DNA from: JAWKOK01 sp963765875
Lineage (GTDB): Bacteria; Chloroflexota; Anaerolineae; Caldilineales; Caldilineaceae
Length of the DNA stretch: 64,000 nt
Assembly (NCBI GenBank): GCA_963765875.1
Contig: CAVXYK010000006.1
Location: 372,001 to 436,000, forward strand
Direction: 5' to 3'
Shown: in pieces, positions 8,933 to 18,830 of the stretch
Layout of the letters: every line of letters begins with the position of its first letter
Position numbering within the stretch: position 1 is the first letter of the stretch
Program-made: the position numbers and the translations under genes
Notes under the pieces: generated by a model
What the model saw: only the letters and a program-made list of their open reading frames with translations
Databases searched by the model: none
What the model was told of the DNA's origin: nothing

Positions 8933-10656
8933 TCATTCTCCAGATGACCTGATCACCGTGGGCAGATAGATCCGCTGGTCAGAATCAGGAACGTCGCCCA
9001 TCAGGTTGAACAGGGTAAGGTGATCAACCGTGCTGGTCACCGAATGATCCGTGCGGGCGATCTGAGTGATTCCTTCGTCAACGTATTCGGTTCCATTCCA
9101 TCCGTACAGTTTCAGAGTATCTGTCGGCACCCTGCCGTCATCGAGATAGTCGACGGTGATGGTCATCGGTGACATCAGATCTATCAGAGGAGCACCCTGT
9201 TCATCGCTGGCCGACAGGTCGAACCAGACACCGGCGCTCTGTAAATTGCTGGCTCCGGCGGAATCGACAGAATCCGGCAACGAAGGCTTGTAGCGCAATT
9301 CTATGATCACGTCGTCCCATATCGGCGGGACATAGCCCGTTACCAATTCCAGTGGGTCGTTGGAGGTAAAGGCGCCGCCTCCGGCCGGAATGGTGACGAT
9401 CACCGGATCCGGCGGGGTCGGGGCGCCGGTGGATGGGCCACGGCGTGAAAACATGATATCGTGAAATGCTCTGTAGTCTTCCTGGTCATACCACACCGCG
9501 TACAGGTTGCCGTTGTCGTCCACCCCTAGGCTGGAGTGCTTGCCGTGATGTTTGGGTTCAGTCAGCATGTACATCGGCAGACCAACTCCGACCGAAATCG
9601 TTGGATTCGCTAAAATAGAGACCGCCGAATGCTTGATCCGAACAGCTTTCTGGGTCCAGGTTGCATAGTAGCGCCCATCCTTGTACGTTGCCAGCGCCGC
9701 CGGACCCAAGATGTCTTCGGCGCTCGTAGAGTTGATGGTGCTGCTTTTTCCATCCTTCCGTGCCAGGCCGGGAGTTCATGGCGGTGAGCCGGCCGAGCCT
9801 GAATGATAGGCATAGACCGACAGGTTATTGAATCGATCGCGAGCGATGGTTCCGACTCGCCAACCCCCACTGCGGTAGTGAGGCGACCGACTGACCAGTT
9901 CTTCCCATTGTTGCGAGACGAAGAGCCCATAATGTCGCTGTTGACTGGCAAATTGTGCAGTGCCGCCCGCAGCGAGAAACCTCGCCGAGCAAAATCTATC
10001 CCCCTGATGTCCACGAATTCGGAATCGTACGGCCCCAAGAGCACGTAAGTGCTGTTGAACCAGGATTTGCCGCCATCGGTTGAAGCGATGTGGCGTGCGG
10101 TTTGCCCGGTGTAGGTGTGAGTAGTCCATACCAGCCACAAAACATTCAGGTGTCCTTCGTAGCCTGGACGGGTGTCGGCCACCAGCCTGAGGTTTGCCGG
10201 ATTCGTGACGCCGGCCACGGTCGTAGCGTCAGACCAACTGATGCCATCATCGGTGGATGTTGCCAGATAAACACCCGAGCCACTGGCATAGGCTACATAG
10301 ATTTTGCCGGCTGCATCAATTGCGATCTGGGGATACAGACCACCCAGATCATCGTCGTTGACCTGCACGTTGGCACTCCAACTACTGCCCCGATCGGCCG
10401 AGTACGAAAAATAGACGTCCGAGCGAGAATTGCGGTGATCGACCCAAACTACATACAGTTTCCCGCTGTCCGAGACCGCCATGTGCGGGTCTTCCCGCTC
10501 AACACCTACACCTTGGTAGTCGTTGATAGCAATAGGTTGGCTCCAATCAGGTTCTTCTGTTACGGCAGATTGGGCTAACGCGAGAGAGGGTAGGATCAGG
10601 GCCGCAATCAACACCAAGCTGAAAAACGGAGTCAGAACAGAAGATCGGTAAGTCAC
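8933..10656 (-). pseudogene. Sialidase-like (BNR/Asp-box) exported protein, disrupted
   Basis: A GTG start at 10656 follows GGAGG at 8 bases. The N-terminus is a Sec signal ending L-A-L-A-Q. Asp-box motifs (S-x-D-x-G-x-x-W-S) recur: D-R-G-S-S-W-S, D-D-G-I-S-W-S, D-G-G-K-S-W-F, and F-G-R-S-W-S in another frame. Continuity needs a missing base near 9835, read-through of TGA at 9776-9778, a shift near 9655 and a return near 9562. The C-terminal part (8933-9560) is a beta domain ending I-Y-L-P-T-V-I-R, an exported-protein tail shared with the first gene. The fold suggests a six-bladed propeller, but the catalytic arginine triad was not verified, so a glycan-binding role is equally possible. It may be a sequencing artefact or true decay. 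Confidence 0.7.
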
Positions 10657-10923
10657 GATATCGCCTCCATCGTTGTATGAATTGGATAATTGTCGTACCG
10701 GCTCATTCCACCACGCAGGTGGCTACAAAATGGCTACATTAGTTTCCCGTCGAGATCTCCATGTGCCGCAGATTCACACGGATGCAAAAGCGATTGAACG
10801 CGGATATTGCGGATTGGGCGGGTGGGCACGGATAATCAAGTGAACACGAAACTCTGGGCGAGTTTACCTGCCTGGAAGACCCACGACTCAATCATCACGA
10901 ATCAATCATAAGGAAGACTTCCT

Positions 10924-11805
10924 ATGACTTCTCTCCCGACAATCGGCTTTATCGGTCTCGGCGAGATGGGCGGGCCGATGGCGCGCAACCTGATGTTGGC
11001 CGGCTATTCCGTCATCGGCTTCGACCTGGACACCGAACGGCTCACCGCCCTCGGCAGCGCTGGAATCGAAGCAGGACGCTCTGTCGCCGACGTTGTCAAC
11101 CGCTGCGACGTGATCGCCACAAGCCTGCCGAGTTCGAGCAGCCTCGTCACCGTGGCCGAAAACGAGATTCTGCCCGCTGTGCGATCGGGTCAGATCATGA
11201 TCGACTTCGGCACGGTTTCGCCGCCTGAGACGCGTCGGCTGGCCGCCTGCTTTGCCGAAAAGGGCGTCGATCTGTTGGACGTGCCGGTCAGCGGCGGCGG
11301 TGACGGTGCGAAGAAGGCGCAATTATTCATGTTCGTTGGCGGCAAGCAAGAAGCAGTCGAGGGCTGCCGCCCCATTTTGGAAACGGTGGGCGGGTCCGAG
11401 CGTCTGACCTATTGCGGGCCGGCCGGGGCCGGGCAGGCCGTCAAAGGGGTCAATCAGTTGATGATGGGACTTGGCAACGCCGCCTATCTCGAAGCCATCT
11501 CGGCCGGCGTCAATGAGGGCGTGGATATCGATGTGATTGAGCGGGCCATCGGCAGCCAGGGTCGCTGGCGCGCCGATCTGAGCGCAACGGCCCGTCAGAT
11601 CTCGGCCGGCGACGGCCCCAAGGTTGGCGTAAAGTTTCGCGAACTACCCTACTTCTTACAGGCGGCTGAAGCCGCGGGCTATGACCTCCCAATGACCCAG
11701 GCCGTGCGCGCCTACATCGAACACGGCGAACGCGTCACCATTGACGATCATCGAGAAGCGCCGTCGTTCTGGCACGAGTTGACCCTGGAACGAGACGAAG
11801 GATAG
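10924..11805 (+). CDS. NAD(P)-dependent beta-hydroxyacid dehydrogenase (3-hydroxyisobutyrate dehydrogenase / tartronate semialdehyde reductase family)
   Basis: 293 residues, the usual family length. The Rossmann motif G-F-I-G-L-G-E-M-G-G-P-M is at the N-terminus; the substrate loop D-V-P-V-S-G-G-G-D-G is near residue 120; and G-x-A-G-A-G-Q-A-V-K-G-V-N-Q carries the catalytic lysine region. AAGGAAG lies 7 bases before the ATG. The enzyme interconverts a beta-hydroxy acid and its semialdehyde. Likely substrates are tartronate semialdehyde or 3-hydroxyisobutyrate, which sequence alone does not separate. A sugar isomerase/epimerase follows on the same strand after a repeat, so a role in sugar-acid catabolism is plausible. 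Confidence 0.88.
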   Translation: MTSLPTIGFIGLGEMGGPMARNLMLAGYSVIGFDLDTERLTALGSAGIEAGRSVADVVNRCDVIATSLPSSSSLVTVAENEILPAVRSGQIMIDFGTVSPPETRRLAACFAEKGVDLLDVPVSGGGDGAKKAQLFMFVGGKQEAVEGCRPILETVGGSERLTYCGPAGAGQAVKGVNQLMMGLGNAAYLEAISAGVNEGVDIDVIERAIGSQGRWRADLSATARQISAGDGPKVGVKFRELPYFLQAAEAAGYDLPMTQAVRAYIEHGERVTIDDHREAPSFWHELTLERDEG

Positions 11806-11928
11806 CCAACAGATCGAGGATCTGCAACGGCAGCTACACGTTGATCGTCGCCGTATTGCGTTCCAGCCTCATCCGGATTGTAGGTATTAAATGAGCATCT
11901 GTCGGCTGTGCGAAAAAGTGCCGGGGAC

Positions 11929-12040
11929 TAAGAGCCTGAATAGTCAAACAGGCTCTTATTGAACCTCCGGGAGGTGGTCAGAACCACTTCGTTAAGCCAA
12001 ACTTTCGTGACCACCCCCGGAGGTTATTTGCGGACACTCA
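11929..12040. repeat. Hairpin followed by palindromic element of family C (copy 1)
   Basis: TAAGAGCCTG/CAGGCTCTTA (11929-11938 and 11949-11958) forms a 10-bp hairpin that may end the upstream transcript. It is followed by ACCTCCGGGAGGTGGTCA...TGACCACCCCCGGAGGT (about 11961-12025), trailed by TTTGCGGACA. The second unit recurs at 26922-27000 and, more diverged, at 34737-34800. The gap 11806-12180 holds nothing else I can name. Confidence 0.75.
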
Positions 12041-12180
12041 CTTGGCTGGTGCGGCACCGTTTGGAGATCACGGCACAACTTGAAGCGCGATAGGTTTCCA
12101 GCATTTGGGCACGCAACCGCTACAATGTAGCCAGTCATCAACGAACGGCAGAGTTCAAGTTCTTGAGGAGTCCACCTTCC

Positions 12181-12963
12181 ATGCAGCTAGGCATGTTGAC
12201 CGATCCGCGTAGGGAGCCACTGGAACAGATCGAATGGGCGGCCAAAAACGATTTTGATTATGTCGACTTGCAGATCGCCGCACCCGCCGCGGCGCTTGAG
12301 ACCACAGATCGGAAGGCCGTCGGTCAGGCCATTGCTGACGCCGGCCTTGACGTCGTCTGCTACGCAGCCGGCGATTATGTGATCAACAACCCCTCGCCGG
12401 CCATCCGCCAGGCTGCGCTCAACGAATTACGCCGCTGTGCAGACGCAGCCCGGATCGTCGGCGCCTCCGTACTGACGACCCGATTTCTCGGTTGGCCGCC
12501 CTATCTGGACGAGGCAACCGGCTACGAGTACTACCGCCAGCTCTATGAAGTTCTGTTGGCCCACGGCAAAGAACGCGGTGTCGAGATCGCACTGGAAAAC
12601 AGCGCGCAGAATTTCCACCAACTCAAGTGGTTTCGAGAGATTTTCTTCCGGCTACCCGAATTGAAGCTGCTCTACAACATCGGCAACGGCAACGTCGAAA
12701 CCCGCCAGAGCATGACCCGCGACTACCTCTTTGCCCTGGCCGATCGCCTGGTCCAGGTCCACATCAGCGACAACGACGGCAGCCGCCCCGATCGCCTCCC
12801 CCTGATGGCTCCAGCAACGGGCGGACTTGACTGGCAGTGGGAGCTGCGGACGCTGCGCAGCTTCAACTACGACGGCCCCATCACCATCGATGTTGCCGGC
12901 GACCGGCGTTGGCTTCTGGGCAGTGCTGAGCTTGTGCGAGCGCTTTGGCAGGCAGACGCGTGA
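12181..12963 (+). CDS. Sugar phosphate isomerase/epimerase family protein (xylose-isomerase-like TIM barrel)
   Basis: 260 residues with the AP-endonuclease-2 / xylose isomerase-like barrel pattern. It opens with a strand M-Q-L-G-M-L-T-D. Metal-site style segments follow: a glutamate in V-E-I-A-L-E-N-S, then L-Y-N-I-G-N-G-N, histidine in V-Q-V-H-I-S-D-N-D-G, and a late D-G-P-I-T-I-D-V. Relatives are inosose, hydroxypyruvate, tagatose or myo-inositol pathway isomerases; the substrate is not predictable. ATG 12181 has GAGGAG ten bases upstream; an in-frame TTG at 12163 would contain that site and is rejected. It stands alone, and an inverted repeat (CATATGTCCCA, 13026-13055) follows it. Confidence 0.82.
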   Translation: MQLGMLTDPRREPLEQIEWAAKNDFDYVDLQIAAPAAALETTDRKAVGQAIADAGLDVVCYAAGDYVINNPSPAIRQAALNELRRCADAARIVGASVLTTRFLGWPPYLDEATGYEYYRQLYEVLLAHGKERGVEIALENSAQNFHQLKWFREIFFRLPELKLLYNIGNGNVETRQSMTRDYLFALADRLVQVHISDNDGSRPDRLPLMAPATGGLDWQWELRTLRSFNYDGPITIDVAGDRRWLLGSAELVRALWQADA

Positions 12964-13411
12964 ATCAATCGGCTCAATTCCAGTGAACTACGACAGCTTA
13001 GCGCCACAGATTGAAAAAAGGAGTACATATGTCCCAAGAATTTATGGGACATATGACCCTTTACAGCCAAATGATAATGTGCGGCTAGAGTAGCCAAAAT
13101 ATCGTGGAATGCTTGTATCGAGACATCCTCAATCCGACCGGCCTCTTCACGTTAGCGAGAACGATTTCGAATTGAATGACTCAATTTCTCACGCCCCAGA
13201 GAAATTTTGCTCGATCAGACTGAATCCGCACCTATTGCCGAACTTGCAGTCAATTAAGCTATGGGTCCAGCAATTCGGTTTCCTCTCTTGGCTTCATCGA
13301 ACAGGTCTCCGTAGCCGTGTTCGTTACTTTCCTCCAGAGTTTCACATTTATTATGTAGCAGCCAGAAGGTTCTTTTTACCTGCCATCCACAGACCCTGAG
13401 TGGAGACTAAG
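12964..13411. other. Intergenic region with one small hairpin
   Basis: CATATGTCCCA (13026-13036) pairs perfectly with TGGGACATATG (13045-13055). An open frame at 13109-13399 lacks a ribosome site and recognisable composition. Nothing else is supported. Confidence 0.5.
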
Positions 13412-16351
13412 ATGAGATATCTGCCGAAATTCTCGACAGCATTTTTGGACGACGATCAAATGAGATCAATCCCGTCCGGAAAGTGATCATTGCCGTTGCA
13501 TAAACTCGCCATCATTCTTCTGCCTTTGGCCTTCTGTTGCATTGGAGGCACTGTCCAAGCAATTCATTTACCGGAGAATAGTCATAGAGCAGGAAACAAC
13601 TGACTATCGCCGTCTATCACGGGCACTGTGACCGACCAGGCCGGTAATCCGATTGCCGAATATCAGCCGTTTATGTCGAGAGGTTTAGTGACGATGGGGA
13701 CAGGCGGATGACTGGTGGATCCAGTTACGGAGGTGCACAGACAAATGAATCTCGGCAGCATACAGCGTCATGGGGTCTCGATGCCGGAATCTATCGTGTT
13801 GGATTTCACTGACGGCAACTGGCCAGGCCAGTATGTCAGCTGAATACTACAATGGATCAACCCGAGTGTGGAAAATGCCTATGACATGATACTGAATGCC
13901 GAGCGAAACTCGACCACCAGTGGAATCGATGCTCAACTGTCAGAGATCCCGCCTGCTCCAGGCGGCGAGATCGCCGGTACCGTGACCGATGGCGACAACA
14001 ACCCCTTGCAGGGCATCGAAGTCCAAGCCTACCGCTACATGAAGATGACCGGCATAGGCGGTGGTTCACGGTGGAATGCAGATCGGCAGCACGCAGACCG
14101 ATGAAACCGGCGCATACGATATCGGCGGTCTCGAAGCAGGCACCTACCGAGTGTAGGCTTCTGCGACAACAACTGGCCCAGCCAGTACATCGGCGAATAC
14201 TACGACGACCAGCCCGATGTAGAGAGCGCCCAGGACATCGTGCTGGCCGCCGGGCGACACCCGCACCGACATCAACGCCCAACTAGCGACCACCGGCTCA
14301 CATCACCGGCATTGTCACCGACGCCGCCAGCCCGTTGCAGGGCATCGAAGTTCAAGTCTACCGCTACCATGAAGACGATCGAAATGGGCGGTGGCTGGTG
14401 GGACTTACTCCGGGAGCGCCCAGACCGATGAAAACGGCGCCTACGACATCGGCGGTCTCGCATACAGGGACCTATCGTGTCGGATTCTCTGACAACAACT
14501 GGCCCAGCCAGTACATCAGCGAATACTACAACGACCAGACCGATGCCGCAGAACGCCGAGGACCATCGATACTGAATGCCGGTGCAAACTCGCATCCGGC
14601 ATCAATGCCCAACTGGCAACTGCCGCTCACATCACCGGCCTCTGTCACCGACGCGCTCCGGCCCGTTGCAGGGCATCGAAGTCCAAGTCTACCGCTACGA
14701 AGACGACGGGATGGGCGGTGGTTCGCAGTGGAATGAAGATCGGCAGCACGCAGACCGATGAAACCGGTGCATACGACATCGGCGGTCTCGAAGCAGGCAC
14801 CTATCGATGTAGGCTTCTACGACAACAACTGGCCCAGCCAGTACATCGGCGAATACTACGACGACCAGCCCGACGTAGAGAGCGCCCAGGACATTGAACT
14901 GATTGCCGGGGAAACTCGCAACGACATCAATGCCCAACTAGCGACCACCGGCCACATCACCGGCATTGTCACCGACGCCGCCGGCCCGTTGCAGGGCATC
15001 GAAGTTCAAGTCGACCGCTACCATGAGGACATCGAAATGGGCGGTGGCTGGTGGGATTACTCCGGGAACATCCAGACCGATGAAAACGGCGCCTATGACA
15101 TCGGCGGTCTCGAAACAGGGACCTACCGTGTCAGATTCTCTGACAACAACTCGCCCAGTCAATACATCAGCGAATACTACAACGACCAGACCGATCCGCA
15201 GAACGCCGAGACCATTGAACTGAATGCCGGGCAAACTCGCTCCGGCATCAATGCACTACTGGCAACTGCCGCTCACATCACCGGCTCTGTCACCGACGAC
15301 TCCGGCCCGTTGCAGGGTATTGAAGTCCAGGCCTACCGCTACGAAGATGACGGCACGGGGTATTCGCAGTGGAACCAGATCAGTGGTGCTCAGACCGACG
15401 AAACCGGTGCATACGACATCGGCGGTCTCCAAGCCGGCACATACCATGTAGGCTTCTACGACAACAACTGGCCCAGCCAGTACATCAGCGAATACTACGA
15501 CGACCAGCCCGATGTAGAGAGCGCCCAGGACATTGAACTGATTGCCGGGCAAACTCGCTCCGACATCAATGCCCAACTAGCGACCACCGGCCACATCACT
15601 GGCATTGTCACCGACGCCGCAGCCCGTTGCAGGGCATCGAAGTTCAAGTCGACCGCTACCATGAGGACATCGAAATGGGCGGTGGCTGGTGGGATTACTC
15701 CGGGAACATCCAGACCGATGAAAACGGCGCCTATGACATCGGCGGTCTCGAAACAGGGACCTACCGTGTCAGCTTCTCTGACAACAACTCGCCCAGTCAA
15801 TACATCAGCGAATACTACAACGACCAGACCGATCCGCAGAACCGCCAGAGATCATTGAACTGAATGCCGGGGAAACTCGCTCCGACATCAATGCACTAAC
15901 TGGCAACTGCCGCTCACATCACCGGCTCTGTCACCGACGCCTCCGGCCCGTGCAGGGCATTGAAGTCCAGGTCTACCGCTACGAAGATGACGGCACGGGG
16001 TATTCACAGTGGAACCAGATCAGTGGTGCTCAGACCGACGAAACCGGTGCATACGACATCGGCGGTCTCCAAGCCGGCACATACCATGTAGGCTTCTACG
16101 ACAACAACTGGCCCAGCCAGTACATCAGCGAATACTACGACGACCAGCCCGATGTAGAGAGCGCCCAGGACATTGAACTGATTGCCGGGCAAACTCGCTC
16201 CGACATCAATGCCCAACTAGCGACCACCGGCCACATCACCGGCATTGTCACCGACGCCGCCGGCCCGTTGCAGGGCATCGAAGTTCAAGTCGACCGCTAC
16301 CATGAGGACATCGAAATGGGCGGTGGCTGGTGGGATTACGAAGCCGCATAG
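13412..16351 (+). pseudogene. Decayed multi-repeat exported protein (carboxypeptidase-regulatory-like domains)
   Basis: ATG 13412 follows GGAG. One in-frame TGA later, a hydrophobic signal-like segment (K-L-A-I-I-L-L-P-L-A-F) leads to a second TGA and then the repeats. About nine units of roughly 325 bp start near 13630, 13970, 14300, 14625, 14953, 15275, 15593, 15916 and 16235. The unit consensus is I-T-G-x-V-T-D-x-x-G-P-L-Q-G-I-E-V, a Y-R-Y segment, Q-T-D-E-x-G-A-Y-D-I-G-G-L, G-T-Y-x-V and S-E-Y-Y. Two subtypes alternate, giving a near-identical 640-bp super-repeat. Numerous single-base indels break the frame; the longest intact piece is 14758-15858. The last unit stops abruptly at about 16337. 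It is probably a surface protein; decay, repeat misassembly or both are possible. Confidence 0.8.
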
Positions 16352-16776
16352 ACACACGCTGCTTGACTCACCACCACGCCCATGCGGTTGATGCTTCACG
16401 ATTTGGAATTGCTCAATTTGAGAACGACTCGGCGGGGAATGCCATGTCCCTGCGGGTTCAACTGATTCTGTTTGCGAAACAGACGCAAAGCGCAAACACA
16501 CCTGATTGAAATCGGAGAGATACTTGATGACCTGTTCTGCCAGTCGCATTGACAATCCAACCTGCAGGACGGCAAGCAAAAGCTGACCAACTCGCACGTC
16601 ACCTGCTGTGTTCTGCACTCACCTGCCTACAAGTAGCCGATTGTGATTTTCTTCACATACGCAGCATACGCAATAGGCTACCATCTATGCAGAAAATTAG
16701 CCCCGATGTATCGTGCAAAAGGCGCTCATTTTGGGGCAAATTTCGGAGCAAAGCCCCGCCAAAAAGGAAACCGGCG
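16352..16776. other. Intergenic region after the truncated repeat array
   Basis: The repeat unit ends at 16337, where GGATTAC should continue TCCGGG but reads GAAGCC, marking a rearrangement junction. A minus-strand frame at 16217-16618 contains a helical segment but crosses the junction and shows no transposase signature. No other feature is supported. Confidence 0.5.
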
Positions 16777-17313
16777 ATGAATCTCACAGCATCCGTATCA
16801 CGCTTTAGCGAACAGTTCGACCGCCTCGACCGATCCATCACCGGCTGGATGGCGCAACATGGCGTCACCATCTTGCGCATCGGGCTCGGCGTGATCTTCC
16901 TCTGGTTTGGCGCACTCAAGCTTGTGCCCGGCCTGAGCCCGGCCGAAGATCTGGTGCGCAGTACCATCTACTTCGTCCCGCCCGATCTGGCCCAACCGGT
17001 TCTGGCCCTTTGGGAGATGGCCATCGGCCTGGGTCTGCTGCTGGGTCGCTACTTGCGTGTGACGTTGCTGCTGCTCTTTGCTCAGATGGCGGGTACGGCG
17101 CTGCCCCTGGTGCTTCTGCCCGATGTTGTCTGGACTAGTTTCCCCTACGGCCTGACATTGGAGGGCCAATACATCGTGAAGAATTTGGTGGTGATCGGCT
17201 CGGCCATCGTGATCGGTGGAACCGTACGCGGCGGACGCATCATTTCGGAGCCCGTGCCGGACACGAACTTTGCCAAAAGCAACTCAACAATGGAGACAAC
17301 CGATGAGCGATAG
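16777..17313 (+). CDS. DoxX-like integral membrane protein
   Basis: 178 residues with four hydrophobic segments. The first carries I-L-R-I-G-L-G-V-I-F-L-W-F-G-A-L-K, typical of DoxX family proteins; the second repeats the pattern as L-W-E-M-A-I-G-L-G-L-L-L-G. DoxX proteins are small membrane proteins often tied to quinone or thiol redox functions. ATG 16777 is preceded by AAGGAAA; the upstream extension to 16549 is low quality and skipped. The 3' end overlaps the NADH dehydrogenase start by 11 bases, indicating translational coupling and a shared membrane redox role. Confidence 0.8.
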   Translation: MNLTASVSRFSEQFDRLDRSITGWMAQHGVTILRIGLGVIFLWFGALKLVPGLSPAEDLVRSTIYFVPPDLAQPVLALWEMAIGLGLLLGRYLRVTLLLLFAQMAGTALPLVLLPDVVWTSFPYGLTLEGQYIVKNLVVIGSAIVIGGTVRGGRIISEPVPDTNFAKSNSTMETTDER

Positions 17314-18660
17314 TAGCCAGAAAAGCCTGCATCATGTTGTCATCGTCGGCGGTGGTTTCGGCGGCCTGTATGCGGCCAAGGAGTTGCGCAAGGCGCCGGT
17401 CAAGATAACGTTGGTCGACAAGCGAAACTTTCACCTCTTCCAGCCGCTGCTCTACCAGGTGGCAACGGGCGGTCTTTCGCCGGGCGATATCGCCTCACCG
17501 TTGCGCACGATTCTCAAAAAGCAGGCCAATGCCGGCGTGGTGCAAGACGAAGTGATGGATGTGGATCCAGGGGCCAAAGAACTGATCCTCGACAAACGGC
17601 AAATTGACCTACGACTCGTTGATCTTTGCGACAGGCGCCTCCAATCACTACTTTGGCCATACCGATTGGGAGACTCAAGCTCCTGGCCTGAAAACAATCG
17701 AAGATGCCATTGAGATCAGGCGACAGATCCTGACCGCCTTTGAAGCAGCCGAGATCGAACCGGACGAGCAAAAGCGCAAGGCCCTACTCACGTTTGTGAT
17801 CATTGGCGGCGGGCCGACCGGCGTCGAACTGGCCGGAGCCATTGCCGAGCTTGCCTCGGGCACGCTTACAGATGAATTCACGCGTGTGGATCCGAAGTGA
17901 GGCACGGATTGTCCTGCTGGAGCAGCAGCCGACCATCCTGCCGCCTTATCCGGAGAAGTCGTCAGCAGACGCGCAGCGAGCACTGGAACATCTGGGCGTC
18001 GAAATAGAGACTGGCTCCACGGTTGAAGCGATCAAGGATGACCATGTGCGATACCGTCAACCAGATGGCGCTGAGGCCCGGATCGAAACGCATACGGTCC
18101 TGTGGGCGGCGGGCATGCGAGCAACGCCGTTGACGCAGATCATCCATGAGCGGACAGGGGTAGAACTTGACCGGGGCGGAAGGATCATGGTTGACAAGCG
18201 ACTGCACTTGCCGGATGACCAAAACATCTTTGCCATCGGTGATATGGCCCACTGTGTCGACAATGATGAAAAACCGCTGCCCGGAACCGCACCGGTGGCA
18301 ATGCAGCAGGGACGCTACGTTGCACGGTTGATTCAAGATCGGCTGGCAGACAAGCGCACAAGGCCATTCCACTATCGAGACAAAGGAAGCCTGGCGGTCA
18401 TCGGTCGCAATTCGGCCGTGGGCGTGCTGGGCAAGCTTCAGATATCAGGATTCCCGGCCTGGTTGGCCTGGTCCGGCATCCATCTCTGGTATCTGATTGA
18501 GTTCGACAACAGAATGCTGGTTTTGATGCAGTGGGCGTGGAACTACTTCACCCATGGACGAGGAGCCCGACTCATCACCGAGCCTGCCGTCACCTTGGAC
18601 AAGCGCAGCCAAGAAGCGCCATCCGAGAAGCAAGAAGCGGTACTCAGTACGGAATACTAG
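17303..18660 (+). CDS. ndh: Type II NADH:quinone dehydrogenase (single-subunit, frameshifted in this sequence)
   Basis: Reading across two one-base insertions gives a roughly 450-residue NDH-2. The first FAD-binding motif is V-I-V-G-G-G-F-G-G-L-Y; next F-A-T-G-A-S-N-H-Y-F-G; the NADH-binding motif I-I-G-G-G-P-T-G-V-E-L-A-G; then A-I-G-D-M-A-H for FAD; and a C-terminal amphipathic segment W-L-A-W-S-G-I-H-L-W-Y for membrane contact. Extra bases lie near 17605 (before T-Y-D-S-L-I-F) and near 17895 (before S-E-A-R-I-V-L-L-E). Removing each restores a continuous protein. It transfers electrons from NADH to quinone without proton pumping. It starts inside the DoxX gene end. Confidence 0.88.
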
Positions 18661-18667
18661 ACGCAAG

Positions 18668-18808
18668 GTAACTATTCAGCCACACGCTGATAGAACGCGG
18701 ATTAGGCGAATCAGGTGAATAAAGCCGGATCAATGCGGATTTAATCCGCGAAAATCAGCATCATCCGCCGAATCCGCGGTCGATTTGTACCGCAGCGTGA
18801 ATAGTTAC
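18668..18808. mobile_element. 141-bp MITE-like element with 11-bp terminal inverted repeats and 8-bp target duplication
   Basis: GTAACTATTCA (18668-18678) and TGAATAGTTAC (18798-18808) are perfect inverted termini. Both sides are flanked by the same GACGCAAG (18660-18667 and 18809-18816). The interior is rich in GCGGATT/AATCCGC palindromes and has no coding capacity. The insertion lies directly at the ndh stop codon, whose final G is part of the duplication. It is presumably moved in trans by a transposase outside the window. Confidence 0.8.
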
Positions 18809-18830
18809 GACGCAAGTGTAACCGCTGAGT

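Noticed and set aside
9776..9778. Selenocysteine at the in-frame TGA
   Set aside because: No SECIS-like hairpin was recognised just after it, the family has no selenoproteins that I know of, and other lesions are nearby.
13109..13399. Open frame of 96 codons
   Set aside because: No ribosome site, odd composition and no domain pattern; it overlaps the spacer before the decayed repeat gene.
13600..16340. Regular repeats resembling a CRISPR array
   Set aside because: Units are about 325 bp, translate into a beta-domain with no spacer variation, and belong to a protein-coding gene.
16217..16618. Minus-strand frame that could be a transposase remnant
   Set aside because: It spans the repeat junction, has no DDE or helix-turn-helix motif, and half of it is antisense to the repeat protein.
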